Assembly: GCA_944321495.1 (NCBI GenBank)
Contig: CALULP010000009.1
Span: 62,001-126,000, forward strand
Source of the DNA: an uncultured Bacteroides sp.
GTDB taxonomy: Bacteria; Bacteroidota; Bacteroidia; Bacteroidales; Bacteroidaceae
Direction: 5' to 3'
Length of the DNA: 64,000 nucleotides
In this document: in pieces, positions 8,608-18,298 of the stretch
Numbering within the stretch: the stretch's first letter is position 1
Layout of the letters: the number at the start of each line of letters is the position of its first letter
Made by a program: the position numbers and the translations under genes
The notes under the pieces: model-generated
Told to the model about the DNA's origin: nothing
Seen by the model: only the letters and a program-made list of their open reading frames with translations
The model's database searches: none

Positions 8608-9858
8608 TTATTCAAGCACCTTCAAACGCACCAATTCAATTTTTGTAGCTGTAACCTTGACTATTTTAAACAAAAAATTGCCGACAGCAACTTCTTCATG
8701 CAGTTTCGGGAAACTCTGGTAATGGTTCAATATCAGTCCTCCTACTGTCATGTAATCATCTGATTCAGGCAAATTCAAATTAAAAGTTTCATTCACCTTT
8801 TCTATCTCCAGACGCGCAGAAAGTAAATATTCATGCTCGCCCACCTGCTTGCTTATATACGAACTGTTGTCGTGTTCATCTTCAATTTCTCCAAATATCT
8901 CCTCCACCAAATCTTCCAACGACACAATACCCGTAGTACCTCCGAATTCGTCCACCACCACAGCTATCGTTTTCTTCTGCTGCATAAACAGCCGCATCAG
9001 CTTATGAGCCCCCATGGTCTCAGGCACAATGGGCACTTCCTTTACATTTTTTCGCCAGTCCTGGGGATTCCTGAACATCTCCGACGAATGGATATAGCCC
9101 ACCACATGATCTATATCGCCATCATACACAATAATTTTAGAGATGCCCGACTCCACAAACAAATTCTTCAATTCATCCAAGGTGGTATTGACATCTACTG
9201 CAACAATCTCCGTGCGATGCACCATGCAATCCCGGATTTTTATATTGGAAAAGTCCAACGCATTCTGGAAAATCTCCATTTCCGTATCCCTTTCCCCTTC
9301 ATCCCCATTTTTTTTCTCCAGGCTATGCTGTATAAAATGATTCAGCGCAATTTTCTCAAAAGCCCTATCAGAAGCCTCTTTTTGAATGACAACCCCGAAC
9401 AACCGCAACAACACGGCAGACAACCCCGAAAGCAATTTTGAAACCGGGCACAACACCGCATAAAACACAAAGAAGGGGACAGCCAACACACGCAAGGCCA
9501 AATCCGGATTGAGCTTAAACAATATCTTGGACAAATACTCGCCCAACAGCAACACGACAATGACAGACAGCAACACCTCAACCAGCAGCAAAACGCCCCC
9601 GTCCAACGACCAGTTCTCTTTTATCATGCCCGTCATGCCTATTACATACGCCACCAAGGCCACGTTCTTACCTACCAGCATGGCCGAAATGAAATCTCCC
9701 GGATTACGCAAAAAATAAGAAATGATATCCAAAACCAACCCGGACTTCCGTTCCACATCAAAACGCAGCCTGTCCACCGACACGAATGCGACCACTCCCC
9801 CCGCAAACAAGGCATAAAACAATAACGCCAGCACCAATCCGATTATGTTTCCTTCCAT
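8608..9858 (-). CDS. gldE: GldE-like CNNM/CorC-family membrane protein
   Basis: Integral membrane protein of 416 residues. Four hydrophobic segments in the first about 150 residues form a DUF21/CNNM domain. Two CBS modules follow (about residues 205-330), including MVHRTEIVAVDVNTTLDEL and VVVDEFGGTTGIVSLEDL, and then a CorC/HlyC C-terminal domain. This layout is shared by magnesium/cobalt efflux proteins and by GldE. GldE was named from gliding Flavobacteria but is kept in non-gliding Bacteroides, where it probably has an ion-transport or envelope role. It lies directly downstream of lptC (22-base gap) in the same operon. The GldE name rests on family resemblance and context. Confidence 0.85.
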   Translation of the reverse strand: MEGNIIGLVLALLFYALFAGGVVAFVSVDRLRFDVERKSGLVLDIISYFLRNPGDFISAMLVGKNVALVAYVIGMTGMIKENWSLDGGVLLLVEVLLSVIVVLLLGEYLSKILFKLNPDLALRVLAVPFFVFYAVLCPVSKLLSGLSAVLLRLFGVVIQKEASDRAFEKIALNHFIQHSLEKKNGDEGERDTEMEIFQNALDFSNIKIRDCMVHRTEIVAVDVNTTLDELKNLFVESGISKIIVYDGDIDHVVGYIHSSEMFRNPQDWRKNVKEVPIVPETMGAHKLMRLFMQQKKTIAVVVDEFGGTTGIVSLEDLVEEIFGEIEDEHDNSSYISKQVGEHEYLLSARLEIEKVNETFNLNLPESDDYMTVGGLILNHYQSFPKLHEEVAVGNFLFKIVKVTATKIELVRLKVLE

Positions 9859-9880
9859 AGTATTCCTCTATCACCTTTCA

Positions 9881-10513
9881 TTAAACAGAATCATTCTGCA
9901 CACTGTCTGCGGGGACTGTTGCAGCACTTTCTTCATCAACATAGAAAATTGTATTATTCACCTTAAAGAAAGTATATTTGGTCATTTGTTCATTCGACTC
10001 AAAGCCTTCCGCATAAATAATACGATCCGTCTGTTCCACCCTGACCGCCTCGTCTGAATACACTTTCTTCGCATTTTGATCCCAATACAGCAATTCAGTA
10101 TCAAAAAGCTCGCCCTTCTGGCTTTGGATATGGACATTGCTTATCAACTTCCACAACTTCTTTTTGTCATAATAATAAGCAGTATCAGCTTTGATGCTGG
10201 CCTCCACTTGGAATAAAGAATCAAATTTCTCTACATAAACCCCCTTTTCAAATGCCCAATAAGGCGGGTCCTTTTTATCATATACCAGCCATTCTTCGGC
10301 ATTCAGCCGATAACGGATAACCCCTGAGTCGGAAACCAGCGTAACCACTCCCCGCGTATCCATCACAGGCAATGAATCACGTTCGGTAATAGCTGCTCCC
10401 AGTTCTTTCTTTTTCCCCGAACACGATGAAAACAAAAGAAGCATAACCACCGCCAAGGCAGTGGTTATGCTTATATACTTACCATATACAACGTTAATCT
10501 GTTGTAGTTGCAT
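9881..10513 (-). CDS. lptC: LptC, LPS export periplasmic bridge protein
   Basis: LptC joins the inner-membrane LptBFG transporter to the periplasmic LptA bridge. I start it at the ATG at 10513, giving 210 residues. This places the hydrophobic signal/anchor with a lipobox-like LLLFSSC near residue 30 and avoids running 116 bases into the upstream TPR gene, which a start at 10633 would require. The mature part shows the repetitive beta-strand pattern of the LptC/OstA fold, for example KLWKLISNVHIQSQKGEL, followed by ELLYWDQNAKKVYSDEAVRV. The next gene, gldE, begins 22 bases later. Confidence 0.88.
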   Translation of the reverse strand: MQLQQINVVYGKYISITTALAVVMLLLFSSCSGKKKELGAAITERDSLPVMDTRGVVTLVSDSGVIRYRLNAEEWLVYDKKDPPYWAFEKGVYVEKFDSLFQVEASIKADTAYYYDKKKLWKLISNVHIQSQKGELFDTELLYWDQNAKKVYSDEAVRVEQTDRIIYAEGFESNEQMTKYTFFKVNNTIFYVDEESAATVPADSVQNDSV

Positions 10514-10517
10514 GTCC

Positions 10518-11843
10518 TTATCTGATGGTAGTAGACTCACCAATCCAGCCGCCGATATCAATGCGGTCACCTGCCTGGTAACCCAACATGAACAAATCTT
10601 CGGCAGAAGGAGTGTGGCGTGAATAAGTGGCAATCAATTCATCGGCCTGCTCGGCAACAGAAGAATCTACAGCCTTAGCCCTGCGCAGTTTATCCAACAC
10701 CAAGAAATAAGTACATTTGTTCAAGGCAGCCTCGTCTGTCCAGTTGGGGCTGGAAGCATAAGCCGTAGCCAGCAACAGGTACGGATTACCATTGTTACTG
10801 TTGTAGCTGATGGCTTTCTGGCAATAAGTCTTGCATTGTGAATATCTCTTCTCATGCAAGAAAGCAGAAGCTATGGCAGTGGCCATTTCGCATTTCCTGT
10901 TATTATCAACTTCCTTATCCAAACCTTCGTTGAACAGTTTCACAGCCGTTTCATAATCACCTTTCTTGAAGTACATACCGCCTACGCCCATGGCTGCCTC
11001 AGCCGTAGGATCGATAGCATACATGTATTCCGAAGCCTTGAAGTAGGCATCGCTGTCCGTACACTTCATCATGCTCAAGATGTTCACAGCCTTCTTCAAG
11101 AACGTAGAATCGGTCTTATGTTCCTCAACTTGCGGACCATAAATAGCCTGGAGAGATTCACAGTCGGCCACACCGCTACTTACGAACATGGCAACCAAGT
11201 TTTCCTTAATAGATTCCAGATTCTTTTTTCTTCTCTCATTGGTCTGGGCGGCAATGGCCTGATCAATGTAGTTAGAAGCATCGATATAATCCTGGAAGAA
11301 TTGGTCTACGTGATTCTTGTCTGCCTTCACAATTTCCATGGACATCTGCAGGAAATAGTGCAGGATAGCGCCTTGCGTATTGGCTTTGTCGGCGTCAACT
11401 GATTGCTTCAGCCAGGCATAAGCCTGTTTTACATCCATCTTGGGAGCATATACCATATAGTCGATAGCCTTGGCACCCAAAGCCCCGTCTACCGTCAAGC
11501 TCAACTTAGTGCCTTTGGCAATGAACTCCGGAATGTACTTCATTCTCAGGTCATGCACTTCCATCAACCCGTCAAAGAGTTTCTGGTACTCGGCCGAATT
11601 GCGGTCCTTAATGCCTTTCAGCAAATTCTGGTGAATTTCAATGGCATCCAGGAAAGTGTAATAACGCAAAGTCGGGCAATCTCTCAACACTGCCATACAA
11701 GGTTCATAAGCGTCCTTGTAATTCTTGGCATTCACAGCTTCGTGCGAAATACTACTGTTTGAATTACAGTCTTCGGTCTGTGCAAAAGCGCTGGTTACTC
11801 CACTCGAAAGAAGCACTACAGCCACAAGCGTCTTAATTTTCAT
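10518..11843 (-). CDS. Secreted TPR-repeat protein of the lptC operon
   Basis: Exported protein of 441 residues with a signal peptide ending in SAFAQ (about residue 22), so it is periplasmic or surface-associated. The body is helical with tetratricopeptide-like units, clearest around residues 270-350: MGVGGMYFKKGDYETAVKL and IASAFLHEKRYSQCKTYCQK. The C-terminal portion includes LFMLGYQAGDRIDIGGWIG. It lies between the barrel gene (51-base gap) and lptC (5-base gap). Placement suggests a role in outer-membrane assembly, but no specific function is known. Confidence 0.82.
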   Translation of the reverse strand: MKIKTLVAVVLLSSGVTSAFAQTEDCNSNSSISHEAVNAKNYKDAYEPCMAVLRDCPTLRYYTFLDAIEIHQNLLKGIKDRNSAEYQKLFDGLMEVHDLRMKYIPEFIAKGTKLSLTVDGALGAKAIDYMVYAPKMDVKQAYAWLKQSVDADKANTQGAILHYFLQMSMEIVKADKNHVDQFFQDYIDASNYIDQAIAAQTNERRKKNLESIKENLVAMFVSSGVADCESLQAIYGPQVEEHKTDSTFLKKAVNILSMMKCTDSDAYFKASEYMYAIDPTAEAAMGVGGMYFKKGDYETAVKLFNEGLDKEVDNNRKCEMATAIASAFLHEKRYSQCKTYCQKAISYNSNNGNPYLLLATAYASSPNWTDEAALNKCTYFLVLDKLRRAKAVDSSVAEQADELIATYSRHTPSAEDLFMLGYQAGDRIDIGGWIGESTTIR

Positions 11844-11894
11844 TGTACTTTTTATTATTAATTTGTTTATAGTGTCTATTCGTTGTCCTCCCGA

Positions 11895-13160
11895 TTAGTC
11901 TACCCGGCGCTTGAAGAACCAGCGTTCATTGAATGTGATGCCGATACACAAGCGCAAGGTATTTTCATCCAAGAATGCAGCCGTCGTACCTTTTGTATGT
12001 ACATATTGCGCGGAAACACTCACCATGGAACGTGTCCTTGGAATCGGCAAACCGAAACCGGCCGTCACCCCATACTCATTGGCAGCCCGCTCTCCGAATA
12101 TCTTGTAGTAAGGCTTCGAATAATATGCCCCCACCCGATATTTTACGAACGCCAAATAGTTCCTGCCACGAGGATTCGGAATAAATTCCGCACCCAAAGC
12201 TATCTTCGCCCGTTTGCAGAACTCTTTACGTCCCTCATACGACACCTTGTCCCAGTTCTGCAACAAGCCGTCCACGCCCACCGTCAAGCGGTCATCATAT
12301 ACATAAGCCAATCCGGCTCCTACAGTTGTCGGTATACCGTAATCTGCATGGATGTCGGTCTGGGTAACCGTCGTACCCGCATCGCCCGTATTACCACTTT
12401 GGCGCAACTCATACGCCGTATTGTTCAAGTTGTGTCCCGGCGAATACACAGCCCCCAGCGTCATACTGTGCTTCTTGCCGAAAGGCTGCGTGTACTGGAT
12501 ACCGAAATCCAACTTATAACTTTGTATGTCAACGCTTGACTGGATAATAAACGGATAGTTCGATGTGCTCTGCGGGAAACTTTCCGTCGTCGTCCTCGTT
12601 ATACCTCCCCAAAGGTACGAAATATTCGCGCCTACGGAAAGATTTTTAAATATTTTAAAACCTGCTCCAAAATAAAGTTGGTGCAAGCCCCCTTCGCCAT
12701 TATAAGTAGTCACGTATGAAGCCGCCGAATTTTCCGTATTCTCGTAGGCCTGGCTGATGTTATACCCGATATTGGAATAAGGCAACATACCTATGCTGAT
12801 GGCGGCCCATCTGCTTGCCCGGAACTGCATGGTGATGTAGTCAAAACTCGAGTTCTTTGCATTCTGTTTCAACGTCCCGTTGCTGAAGTTCGTATTCTGC
12901 AAAGAGATTCCTCCATCGAAGATGAATGTCAAAGAATCTACCGCCGTATAAGCCGCCGGATTGGCAAAATTCACCTGGTATTTATCGCGCAAGCCATAAG
13001 CAACCCCGCCCATAGCCTTGCTGTTACCCGAGCCTTGATCTGCCAATTGTCCGTATCCATACCGCGTATAAGGCGAATTCGTATTGTTTTGAGCCACCGT
13101 CGCTCCGGATAGCCAAGTGAGCAAAAGCGCCAGAAGTGCTTGTCTATATCTTATTGTCAT
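11895..13160 (-). CDS. Outer-membrane beta-barrel protein (OmpP1/FadL- or PorV-like)
   Basis: Predicted outer-membrane barrel of 421 residues. It has a signal peptide ([12 protein letters not shown], cleavage near 23), followed by [20 protein letters not shown] and a Gly-rich hatch-like region ([20 protein letters not shown]). These N-terminal features recall the FadL/PorV group. Alternating amphipathic strands continue to the end. The start overlaps the end of coaX by 17 bases, implying coupling. The family is conserved in this genomic context across Bacteroidota, but the cargo is unknown. Confidence 0.82.
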   Translation of the reverse strand: MTIRYRQALLALLLTWLSGATVAQNNTNSPYTRYGYGQLADQGSGNSKAMGGVAYGLRDKYQVNFANPAAYTAVDSLTFIFDGGISLQNTNFSNGTLKQNAKNSSFDYITMQFRASRWAAISIGMLPYSNIGYNISQAYENTENSAASYVTTYNGEGGLHQLYFGAGFKIFKNLSVGANISYLWGGITRTTTESFPQSTSNYPFIIQSSVDIQSYKLDFGIQYTQPFGKKHSMTLGAVYSPGHNLNNTAYELRQSGNTGDAGTTVTQTDIHADYGIPTTVGAGLAYVYDDRLTVGVDGLLQNWDKVSYEGRKEFCKRAKIALGAEFIPNPRGRNYLAFVKYRVGAYYSKPYYKIFGERAANEYGVTAGFGLPIPRTRSMVSVSAQYVHTKGTTAAFLDENTLRLCIGITFNERWFFKRRVD

Positions 13161-13878
13161 TATTATAACCTAAAATTCGGTTTAATCCTTTTAAAACTAA
13201 AAATCTGTCTGCAAAGATGATACTTTTTAAGTTTGTATCAAAAGAAAAATCATCGCCGCCCGTTAAAAAAACCAAAAGTTCAGGATATTTATGCTTCATC
13301 CTGCGGATGTATCCCTCTATCTCATACTCCATGCCTTTTAACACACCGGCACGGATGGCGGTTTCCGTGTCTTTCCCCATCGGAAGCATACGTCCCTCTG
13401 CCGACACCAGCGGCAGGTGCCCCGTCAAGTGGTGCAATGCCTTGAAACGCATCTGCATGCCCGGCGAAATGTTGCCGCCATGATACCGCCCTTGCGCATC
13501 CACAAATTCATACGTAACGCACGTTCCGGCATCTATCACCAGCAAATCCCTCCCGGGACAGCAGGCATTGGCCGCCACCACAGCCGCCATACGGTCGTAG
13601 CCCAACGTCTGGGGCGTTTCATACAGGTTCTGCACAGGAAGCGGCGTATCCTTGTCCAGCCAAAGTACAGGGAAAGGCAAGCCCTCGAGAGACCTTGCCA
13701 CAGCCTCCTCCAAATCAACCACCGTCACCGCAATGGCTCTTTCAAACGGGTATCTCTTGCAAAACTCCGGCAACTGCGCCAAAGTGCGGTTAGAATCGAA
13801 GACCACTTCTTTCAGTTCATCCCCGTCAAAAGCCGCCAACTTGGCCACCGTATTGCCTATGTCGATCACTAAATTCAT
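13144..13878 (-). CDS. coaX: Type III pantothenate kinase
   Basis: Cytoplasmic enzyme for the first step of coenzyme A synthesis (pantothenate to 4'-phosphopantothenate). The 244-residue length is normal for CoaX. The ASKHA-fold phosphate-1 motif is at the N-terminus ([19 protein letters not shown]), the second Asp motif is [14 protein letters not shown] near residue 112, and the type III motif [20 protein letters not shown] follows. It is the first gene of the operon running down to the foldase, with a -7 box 30-37 bases upstream at 13908-13915. Confidence 0.94.
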   Translation of the reverse strand: MNLVIDIGNTVAKLAAFDGDELKEVVFDSNRTLAQLPEFCKRYPFERAIAVTVVDLEEAVARSLEGLPFPVLWLDKDTPLPVQNLYETPQTLGYDRMAAVVAANACCPGRDLLVIDAGTCVTYEFVDAQGRYHGGNISPGMQMRFKALHHLTGHLPLVSAEGRMLPMGKDTETAIRAGVLKGMEYEIEGYIRRMKHKYPELLVFLTGGDDFSFDTNLKSIIFADRFLVLKGLNRILGYNNDNKI

Positions 13879-13907
13879 ACTGACTTAGCCTATTGAAAAA
13901 TGCGGTG

Positions 13908-13915
13908 CAAAAGTA
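13908..13915 (-). promoter_or_regulatory. Bacteroides -7 box for the coaX operon
   Basis: The minus strand reads TACTTTTG, an exact TAnnTTTG match, 30 bases before the coaX ATG. It lies between coaX and the GH3 terminator, so it is the only promoter candidate for the six-gene operon. No well-placed -33 element is seen. Confidence 0.55.
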
Positions 13916-13991
13916 CGGTTTTCTTTTGAATTGCATGGAGTTTTATACAACAAAAGCAAACGACCACATCGTTTACTATACCCATTTCCTA

Positions 13992-14047
13992 TAAAAAAAA
14001 CCGGTATAGGAATTGAACTATCCTTGTGGATAATCTTCCTATACCGG
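13992..14047 (-). terminator. Terminator of the susC-susD-GH3 operon
   Basis: A perfect 12-bp inverted repeat (14001-14012 CCGGTATAGGAA, 14036-14047 TTCCTATACCGG) encloses a small inner hairpin. On the minus strand it is followed by eight T. It begins 36 bases after the GH3 stop. Confidence 0.9.
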
Positions 14048-14083
14048 ATGACAGGATTATGTATGAAAAACCGTCAATTCACA

Positions 14084-16426
14084 TTAAGGTTTCAATTCAT
14101 TAATGGCCATAGGAGGTTCCAAAACATCACGAACTTTTTTCGTATAAGCTTGGTCAACCGAGCCTTTCAGTGAAGCCTTAATATCTGCTACTGAAGCTCC
14201 AATCAAGAAGGTATACTCACCTTTGTCCGTTTCCCATTGACTTTTATCGGAGTTGAATGAAGCCAAATCTTCCGCTTTCACTCTCATCACCAGTGTTTCC
14301 GATTCACCGGGTATCAACGTTTTAGTCTTAGCAAAAGCTTTCAATTCTTTCTTCGGTTTGTCAAGTTTTCCTTTAGGAGCAGTAACATACAACTGAACGA
14401 TTTCACGACCATCATATTCCCCAGAATTTTTAATCATAACAGAGATTATAAATTCATCATCATTTTTAATTATAGTAGGCTTAGAATACTCAAATGTGGT
14501 ATAACTTAATCCATAGCCAAATGGATAGGTTACATCCACGTTAAATGTATCAAAATAACGATAGCCTACATAAATACCTTCTTCATAAACGGTGTAATCA
14601 ACATTACGTGTACCATCGGTCGTCATTTTGTCTTTCCTTGTAAAGCCTTGTGCACCTGCAGCCATACCTCTCATTCCAAATTCTTCATCCAAAACGGGAA
14701 AATTTTTAGAAGAAGGATAATCCATCAAATCCTTAGCAAATGTAACAGTCAACTTGCCAGAAGGAGTAACAGTACCCTTCAATACATCTGCCACATAATT
14801 TCCAAATTGTTCACCTCCTTGATAAATGCAAAGAATTGCATCGGGAATGTCTTTCCAAGACTCCATTTCAATTGCTCCAGGAATATTCAAAAGAACAATC
14901 ACTTTTTTCCCGACAGCATGATAAGCTTCTGTTACCTTAGAAACTAGTTCTTTCTCACGTTCAGTAAGATAGAACTCTGATTTCGTACGATCAGAACCTT
15001 CTCCACCGACATGCCCCAAGACAATCAATGCTATATCATTAGCCAACACTTGGGATGCCAAGTCTTTATCTTCCGGAATAAATTCCTCCACTTTCTTTTG
15101 TTTCCCTTGCAACAACCAAGGAGATGTCGTTTCCTGTACTCGCGGATGTGCCTTGATTAAAGAATAATCTACCGTATAACCAGCTAACCGAAGGCCTTCC
15201 ACCAAAGAAATGTGATAATTACCACTGCTGTTTTCCTTATGTCCAATACCTCCCGGTATAAGGTTATAACCGGTATTCCCATAAATGGCCACATTCTTAA
15301 TATCCTGGGCAAAAGGCAAGGCTTTATTATCATTTTTAAGCAGCACTGCTCCTTCGGCTGCAGCTCTACGAGCCATTGCACGATGTTCTTCTAAATCAGG
15401 ATTATTCGAAAAATCATAGTCCCTATACGAATAAGTTTTAACTACCATCTCCAAAATTCGGCGAACATTGTCATCAAGCACCTTTTCATCCAAGTCACCA
15501 TTATCAACTGCCGCAATGATGGCCTGAACAGCACGTTCACTGCCAGGTTCAAGCAGATCATTGCCTGCTTCCATCATCTTCTCAGGATGTGTGCCACCTC
15601 CCCAATCAGTCATTACCATGCCTTTAAATCCCCAATCACCACGAAGTACATCTTCTAATAACTGTTTGTTTTCTGCAGTCCAATCTCCGTTTAAGCCATT
15701 ATAAGAAGTCATGACCGTCCAAGGTTCACAATCTTTAATAGCAACTTCAAAAGCTTTCAAGTAAATTTCCCGCAAAGCCCTTTGGCTTACAATGGAATTC
15801 ACTGCATTTCTGTTGGTTTCCTGATTGTTGGCAGCGAAGTGTTTAACAGAGGCACCCACCCCTACTGATTGTACACCATCAATGAACGCTCCAGCCAATT
15901 TCCCGGCTAAGAATGGGTCTTCTGAATAATATTCATGCGTGCGCCCACCCAATGGGTTACGCTGGATGTTAAAAGAGGGTCCCAACATCACGTCCACACC
16001 ATAGTCACGGCATTCTTCTCCAATATCCTGTGCAACATCATAAACCACTTGCGGATCCCAAGAGCTACCTACCAATAAAGGTACTGGCTCTGCCGTGATA
16101 GAATATTTATGGTTGTCAAACTCTCGGATTTCATTGATACGCAAGCCCAAAGGACCATCGCCAAAATATAATCCAGGAATACCCAAACGGGGAATAGCAT
16201 ACGTACCTCCCGGTGCGCCCGGTATATCACGCAAACTCCGGCAGGAATTGTCACCTCCCCAAAAAGTTCCAATACCATTTACCAAATGAGCTTTTTCGTC
16301 AAGAGTCATAGCCGCAATCACCTGGTCAATATTGTCCGGTCGCAATTGAGGGGCTTCTTGAGCCGACACATAAGAAGCGACCATACACATGCCTATTATT
16401 CCTAAAGTAAATGATTTTTTTTTCAT
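14084..16426 (-). CDS. Glycoside hydrolase family 3 beta-glycosidase
   Basis: Secreted GH3 enzyme, probably a beta-glucosidase, acting on oligosaccharides or glycosides imported by the adjacent SusCD pair. I start at the ATG at 16426 (780 residues), which puts the signal peptide MKKKSFTLGIIGMCMVASYV first and leaves a 22-base gap after susD. The N-terminal TIM barrel carries the nucleophile Asp in VMTDWGGG (about residue 274). The second domain has GHVGGEGSDR with the likely acid/base Glu (about 476). The C-terminus is a fibronectin III-like domain (KPKKELKAFAKTKTLIPGES). Specificity within GH3 cannot be read reliably, since the family also includes xylosidases and other activities. A terminator follows. 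Confidence 0.93.
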   Translation of the reverse strand: MKKKSFTLGIIGMCMVASYVSAQEAPQLRPDNIDQVIAAMTLDEKAHLVNGIGTFWGGDNSCRSLRDIPGAPGGTYAIPRLGIPGLYFGDGPLGLRINEIREFDNHKYSITAEPVPLLVGSSWDPQVVYDVAQDIGEECRDYGVDVMLGPSFNIQRNPLGGRTHEYYSEDPFLAGKLAGAFIDGVQSVGVGASVKHFAANNQETNRNAVNSIVSQRALREIYLKAFEVAIKDCEPWTVMTSYNGLNGDWTAENKQLLEDVLRGDWGFKGMVMTDWGGGTHPEKMMEAGNDLLEPGSERAVQAIIAAVDNGDLDEKVLDDNVRRILEMVVKTYSYRDYDFSNNPDLEEHRAMARRAAAEGAVLLKNDNKALPFAQDIKNVAIYGNTGYNLIPGGIGHKENSSGNYHISLVEGLRLAGYTVDYSLIKAHPRVQETTSPWLLQGKQKKVEEFIPEDKDLASQVLANDIALIVLGHVGGEGSDRTKSEFYLTEREKELVSKVTEAYHAVGKKVIVLLNIPGAIEMESWKDIPDAILCIYQGGEQFGNYVADVLKGTVTPSGKLTVTFAKDLMDYPSSKNFPVLDEEFGMRGMAAGAQGFTRKDKMTTDGTRNVDYTVYEEGIYVGYRYFDTFNVDVTYPFGYGLSYTTFEYSKPTIIKNDDEFIISVMIKNSGEYDGREIVQLYVTAPKGKLDKPKKELKAFAKTKTLIPGESETLVMRVKAEDLASFNSDKSQWETDKGEYTFLIGASVADIKASLKGSVDQAYTKKVRDVLEPPMAINELKP

Positions 16427-16448
16427 ATGACTAAGTTTTATAACATGA

Positions 16449-18284
16449 TCAATTCCAACCTTCATTTTGCGGAAAATCTGCACCCGTATTCAATTCTCTA
16501 TAATTCTGAGGTATAGGCCACAAGGTAAATCGTATTTCATCCTGATAATAATTCCAACGACGAACTTCCGGATACACTTTATCACCTGGACGAGCCGAAT
16601 ACATGCCATAGTCATAAATACGTGATTTCCACTCATCAGGTTTCATTCGCAAGAAGGTTGCCCAACGGTCTTCTTCAAAAAGAAGCTCACGTGCCCGCTC
16701 GTCTAAAATCACCTGAATATCAATTTGAGCCATTGGAGTCGCATTGGCACGAATACGTACTGTATTTAAAGCATCCAGTGCCTCGCCTGTTTTATTGTCA
16801 CGATAATAAGCTTCGGCCAACAACAGGTAAGCTTCCGATGAACGAGCTCCATATTTGTTGCGATAATTATTCCCAATTTGTCCAGAGAAACCACCAGGAT
16901 CAGAAAGATCATAATCCCAATCATCAAAAGGAATCTCTTTATAAAATATCGGGAAAAATTTAGATGCAGTATTCATATCTTCCTTATCAATATGCTCCCA
17001 ACCTACGTACGTTTCATACAATGAATGTTTCTCATCGGTTACCAAATATTTGGTACGTACCGTAACTCCTTCCACATAGCGGTAATCATCTGGAGAATTG
17101 TTGTTATTTTCCTCATTCCACAAATCATAAGACGTGAACCATGTCAACGGGGACAGTCCCCAAGAATAAGCGCCATGAATAGTAGGATTTACTTTACCAC
17201 CATATTTCAAAGACACACTTTTCCAAGGTCCTTCACCTGCACCGTTCTCTTTATATTGAGCCGCCCAATTTATGTCTTGTACAGCAGGCACATAAGCAAT
17301 GGAAGAATTTCGATAACCACCGGTTGCCATATAAGTAGCATAATTGGGTGCTGTCACCATAACCCATATTGTTTCTGTATTAGCTGGATCTATAACGTTT
17401 GCAGAAACAAATAAATCAGAAAAGACATTTCCTTGCGGGAAAGCATTCGGTATTCCATTAGTAGAACCGGTAGCACCAGAAAGACGTACTCCAAAACGAT
17501 TCTGCATCAATGGATGCATGGATATGACATCTTTAGCAAAAAATTCCGCATTTTCATAACAAGTTTTTCCATCATAGTAAACCACATTATTCGCCTCCAC
17601 CCCCAATGCAAGAAATGCTTCAGAAAGATACAGAGCCGCAGCACCTTTCCCAGCTCTGCCATAATCGGCTGTCACATCATGGGGCAATCCTCCATAACCC
17701 AATAATAGCTCATCAATAGCATACTGGTAAGTTTCTGTACGCGAAGCTCTTATATAGTCAAATTTGGGCATTTCGGAATATTCGCTAACAAGTGGGACTC
17801 CGCCAAAATATTCTGCCAAGCGAAGATAAGACAATCCACGTAAAAAATGCGCTTCTGCAACAATACGATCACGCTGGACATCATTGTTCCATGTCACATT
17901 AGCGACTTGATCAAGTGCCAAATTACAATAAGAAATAATCTTATAATATTTGTCCCACATATTTTTAACAAAATCAGCATTGGTAGACCAATAGCTGGTA
18001 AAATCGCTGTAATGAACAACTTGATCATTCCCGTCTGCGATATCAGTTCCAGCAAATCGGTTAAACCCTATGCCTGCATCCCAATCCGTGCAATAGAAAA
18101 ATGCTTGATACTCATAATATGCTGATAACAATGTGGCTAAAACTTGATCACTATTATCATACGCATTTTCAATAGTATAAATACTTTTGGTCTTCTCTTT
18201 CAGGAAATCTGCATCAGAAGTACATCCTGCCGTCATTCCCAACAAGACCAAACCGCCTATCACTAAAATATTATTACGTTTCAT
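16449..18284 (-). CDS. susD-like: SusD/RagB-family nutrient-binding lipoprotein
   Basis: Surface lipoprotein that closes the SusC channel and binds the glycan. The 611-residue protein has a signal peptide and lipobox (GMTAGC, Cys at about 21), followed by TSDADFLKEKT as is typical. SusD helical/TPR features include HFLRGLSYLRLAEYFGGVPL and SEAYLLLAEAYYRDNKTGEA, then the C-terminal VRRWNYYQDEIRFTLWPIPQ ending in NEGWN. It follows susC by 14 bases and precedes the GH3 gene by 22 bases, so the three form one transcript. Confidence 0.96.
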   Translation of the reverse strand: MKRNNILVIGGLVLLGMTAGCTSDADFLKEKTKSIYTIENAYDNSDQVLATLLSAYYEYQAFFYCTDWDAGIGFNRFAGTDIADGNDQVVHYSDFTSYWSTNADFVKNMWDKYYKIISYCNLALDQVANVTWNNDVQRDRIVAEAHFLRGLSYLRLAEYFGGVPLVSEYSEMPKFDYIRASRTETYQYAIDELLLGYGGLPHDVTADYGRAGKGAAALYLSEAFLALGVEANNVVYYDGKTCYENAEFFAKDVISMHPLMQNRFGVRLSGATGSTNGIPNAFPQGNVFSDLFVSANVIDPANTETIWVMVTAPNYATYMATGGYRNSSIAYVPAVQDINWAAQYKENGAGEGPWKSVSLKYGGKVNPTIHGAYSWGLSPLTWFTSYDLWNEENNNNSPDDYRYVEGVTVRTKYLVTDEKHSLYETYVGWEHIDKEDMNTASKFFPIFYKEIPFDDWDYDLSDPGGFSGQIGNNYRNKYGARSSEAYLLLAEAYYRDNKTGEALDALNTVRIRANATPMAQIDIQVILDERARELLFEEDRWATFLRMKPDEWKSRIYDYGMYSARPGDKVYPEVRRWNYYQDEIRFTLWPIPQNYRELNTGADFPQNEGWN

Positions 18285-18298
18285 CGTTTATCTGTTTA